Positions 5,724-7,588 of a stretch of 7,588 bases of DNA are shown here, piece after piece (within the stretch, counting starts at the first letter, position 1; each line of letters opens with the position of its first letter). Under the pieces are notes generated by a model. It was given only the letters and a program-made list of their open reading frames with translations. It was not told where the DNA came from and ran no database searches. Made by a program: the position numbers and the translations under genes. The DNA comes from Bacteroidota bacterium (GTDB lineage: Bacteria; Bacteroidota; Bacteroidia; B-17B0; Aurantibacillaceae), in the NCBI GenBank assembly GCA_947474485.1, contig CANJJP010000067.1, positions 1-7,588 of the forward strand. Reading direction: 5' to 3'.

Positions 5724-7588
5724 GTGTTCGATTTAAGCGTCATAATAGTTAATTACAATGTAAAGCACTTTGTTGAGCAATGTTTGTATTCGGTTATGAA
5801 TGCGTCTAAAAATTGCAAACTAGAAGTATTTGTAGTTGATAATAATTCTGTTGACGGCTCTGTTGAACTTATTAGAGAGAAATTCCCAAATGTTACATTA
5901 ATTGCCAATAAAGATAATGTAGGCTTTTCTAAGGCAAATAATCAGGCTATTCGTATTGCAAAGGGCAGTTATGTTGTGCTTTTAAACCCAGATACAGTTG
6001 TTGAGGAAGATACTTTCGAAAAAACCATCGCCTTTATGGATGCACATCCTGAGGCAGGTGGATTAGGTGTAAAAATGTTAGATGGTAAAGGAAATTTTTT
6101 GCTTGAATCAAAACGTGGGTTGCCAACACCTTCAGTAGCATTTTATAAAATATTTGGACTTTCTGCTTTGTTTCCAAAGTCGAAAGTATTTGGAAAATAT
6201 CATTTAGGATATTTAGATAAGGAGCAAACACATGAAGTAGATGTATTAAGCGGGGCATTTATGTTAATGCGTAAAGAAACCCTTGATAATGTTGGTTTGC
6301 TGGACGAAGAGTTTTTTATGTATGGTGAAGATATTGATTTATCTTATCGTATAATACTTGGAGGGTATAAAAATTATTACTACTCAGGAACCCGTATCAT
6401 TCACTACAAAGGAGAGAGTACTAAGAAGAGCAGTATTAACTATGTGTTTGTGTTTTACAAGGCAATGGTGATTTTTGCACGTAAACATTTTTCGCAACGC
6501 AATGCTAAAACCTTTTCTTTTTTAATAAATCTAGCTATTTATTTACGTGCGTTTATGGCATTGTGCATGCGTGTGGTAAAACGAACTATTGTTCCTGCAA
6601 TCGATTTTGCATCTATGCTAGGAGGTATGTGGGGAATAAAACAGTTGTATGAAAGAAATGTAATTTTTACTGACGGAGGTAGCTATCGAGAGCAATTGGT
6701 TTTGGTTGCTTTTATTTCCTACATTTTAATTTGGCAGTTTTTAGTTTATTTAAGTGGTGGTTATGATAAGCCAATTAAGCTGTATCGCATACTTCGTGGT
6801 GTTTTGGTAGGTACAGGATTAATTTTAATTGGTTATTCTTTGTTACCCGAAATGTATCGTTTTTCGCGCGCAATGATTTTGTTAGGTGCGGGCTGGGCGA
6901 GTTCGTTTTATTTGATATCACGTATTCTATTTCATTTTGCAGGATTAAAACCATATAATTTAAAAACGAAAGCAACAAAAAAGATAAGTGTTGTTGGTAG
7001 TTTAGAAGAGTTTGAGCGCGTTCGTTCACTAATTAAATTATCAAATATTGAAGCCGAGCATTTAAACTGGATTAGTGTTACTGAAGAAAAAATAGATGTA
7101 AGTTTTCATTCGGGTACCATTGCTCAATTAGAGGAAATTATAAAGGTTTATGGTATTAACGAAGTAATTTTTTGCGCAAAGGATTTGCCTTCACAAACAA
7201 TTATCACTTACATGTTAACACTAGTTGATTTAGACGTTGATTTTAAAATTGCTCCGCCTGAGAGCCTTTCTATTATTGGTAGTAATAGCATTGATACAGC
7301 AGGCGATTTGTATATTATAGATACAAACTCTGTTACTAAGCCTCACAACAAACGTAAAAAACGCATGTTGGATATGGCTTTCTCTATAGTATTTATTGTA
7401 ATTGCCCCGCTTTTAATTTTGGCTCAAAAAAATAAACTAAAGTTTTTATCTAATTTATTTCTTGTATTGCTTGGGTTAAAAACTTGGGTAGGATACGGCA
7501 CTCGTTCATCAAAAGAGTTGCCTACCATTAAAGAATCTGTGCTAACTCCAGCAAGTAAATTGAGGGGAGTAAATTTAGATGAAGAACA
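5724..7588 (+). CDS. Family 2 glycosyltransferase fused to a degenerate polyprenyl glycosylphosphotransferase-like module (3' end outside window)
   Basis: One open frame of 621 codons runs from a GTG at 5724 to the right edge. No in-frame ATG precedes it, and VFDLSVIIVNYNV is a standard GT2 beginning. Residues about 4-260 are a GT-A fold transferring a sugar from a nucleotide donor: NKDNVGFSKANN, the metal-site region NPD (88-90), GEDIDLSYR (Glu202, Asp203) and IIHYKGES (His227), as in rhamnosyltransferase-like GT2s. About three hydrophobic helices follow (roughly 325-345, 356-374, 383-405). A Rossmann-like domain, starting ISVVGS at 421 and including YGINEVIFCAKDL, resembles the CoA_binding_3 region of WbaP/WcaJ-type enzymes. 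KKRMLDMAFSIVFIVIAPLL (from about 545) resembles their catalytic-domain membrane anchor. After it, only about 20 residues lead to LKTWVGYGTR (585-594), where the full enzymes have a catalytic core before SLVGPRP. Donor and acceptor are unknown; a role in surface polysaccharide is likely. Confidence 0.9.
   Translation, partial: MFDLSVIIVNYNVKHFVEQCLYSVMNASKNCKLEVFVVDNNSVDGSVELIREKFPNVTLIANKDNVGFSKANNQAIRIAKGSYVVLLNPDTVVEEDTFEKTIAFMDAHPEAGGLGVKMLDGKGNFLLESKRGLPTPSVAFYKIFGLSALFPKSKVFGKYHLGYLDKEQTHEVDVLSGAFMLMRKETLDNVGLLDEEFFMYGEDIDLSYRIILGGYKNYYYSGTRIIHYKGESTKKSSINYVFVFYKAMVIFARKHFSQRNAKTFSFLINLAIYLRAFMALCMRVVKRTIVPAIDFASMLGGMWGIKQLYERNVIFTDGGSYREQLVLVAFISYILIWQFLVYLSGGYDKPIKLYRILRGVLVGTGLILIGYSLLPEMYRFSRAMILLGAGWASSFYLISRILFHFAGLKPYNLKTKATKKISVVGSLEEFERVRSLIKLSNIEAEHLNWISVTEEKIDVSFHSGTIAQLEEIIKVYGINEVIFCAKDLPSQTIITYMLTLVDLDVDFKIAPPESLSIIGSNSIDTAGDLYIIDTNSVTKPHNKRKKRMLDMAFSIVFIVIAPLLILAQKNKLKFLSNLFLVLLGLKTWVGYGTRSSKELPTIKESVLTPASKLRGVNLDEE

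Noticed and set aside
6034..6258. 74-codon open frame on the minus strand
   Set aside because: It lies wholly inside the GT2 coding region, which has clear family motifs in the plus-strand frame. It is an antisense shadow.
6775..7029. 84-codon open frame on the minus strand
   Set aside because: Antisense to the helices and the start of the Rossmann-like domain of the fusion protein, with no family features of its own.

Overview
The window looks like chromosomal DNA from a member of the Bacteroidota. It is strongly A+T-rich and has almost no Shine-Dalgarno sequences. Several genes are preceded by the Bacteroidota-type promoter (TTG, a spacer of about 20, then TAnnTTTG), and the protein families fit that phylum. 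The genus cannot be told from this sequence. There are no rRNA or tRNA genes, insertion sequences or CRISPR arrays, and no obvious foreign DNA.

Layout. Positions 1-2179 (minus strand) hold a drug-efflux operon read right to left: a MarR-family regulator, a periplasmic adaptor that overlaps it by ATGA, and the N-terminal fifth of an RND inner-membrane pump that runs off the left edge. A promoter with a perfect 14-bp palindrome in its spacer lies just upstream of the regulator. Positions 2283-3701 (minus) encode an AlgI-like MBOAT O-acyltransferase. Positions 3740-4171 (minus) encode a 143-residue protein I do not recognise, with a GTG start. Positions 4191-5182 (minus) form a two-gene operon of a single-domain rhodanese followed by a DedA/VTT-family membrane protein. 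Its promoter overlaps the longest-ORF start of the rhodanese and moves the likely start eight codons downstream. Positions 5231-5723 are a divergent intergenic region. It contains a 15-bp tandem repeat inside a possible 21-codon methionine-rich micro-ORF, and a start-less 35-codon minus-strand stretch that reads like protein. Positions 5724-7588 (plus) hold one long, right-truncated reading frame. It fuses a family 2 glycosyltransferase to membrane helices, a Rossmann-like domain and a shortened remnant of a polyprenyl-phosphate sugar transferase.

How the parts relate. The MarR-adaptor-RND genes form one self-regulated export unit, and its outer-membrane channel is not in view. The MBOAT protein and the glycosyltransferase fusion both point to synthesis and decoration of cell-surface polysaccharide, but they lie on opposite strands and are separated by unrelated genes. 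The most interesting items are the architecture of the glycosyltransferase fusion and the small unexplained elements in the divergent intergenic region. No clearly new multi-gene system is visible.
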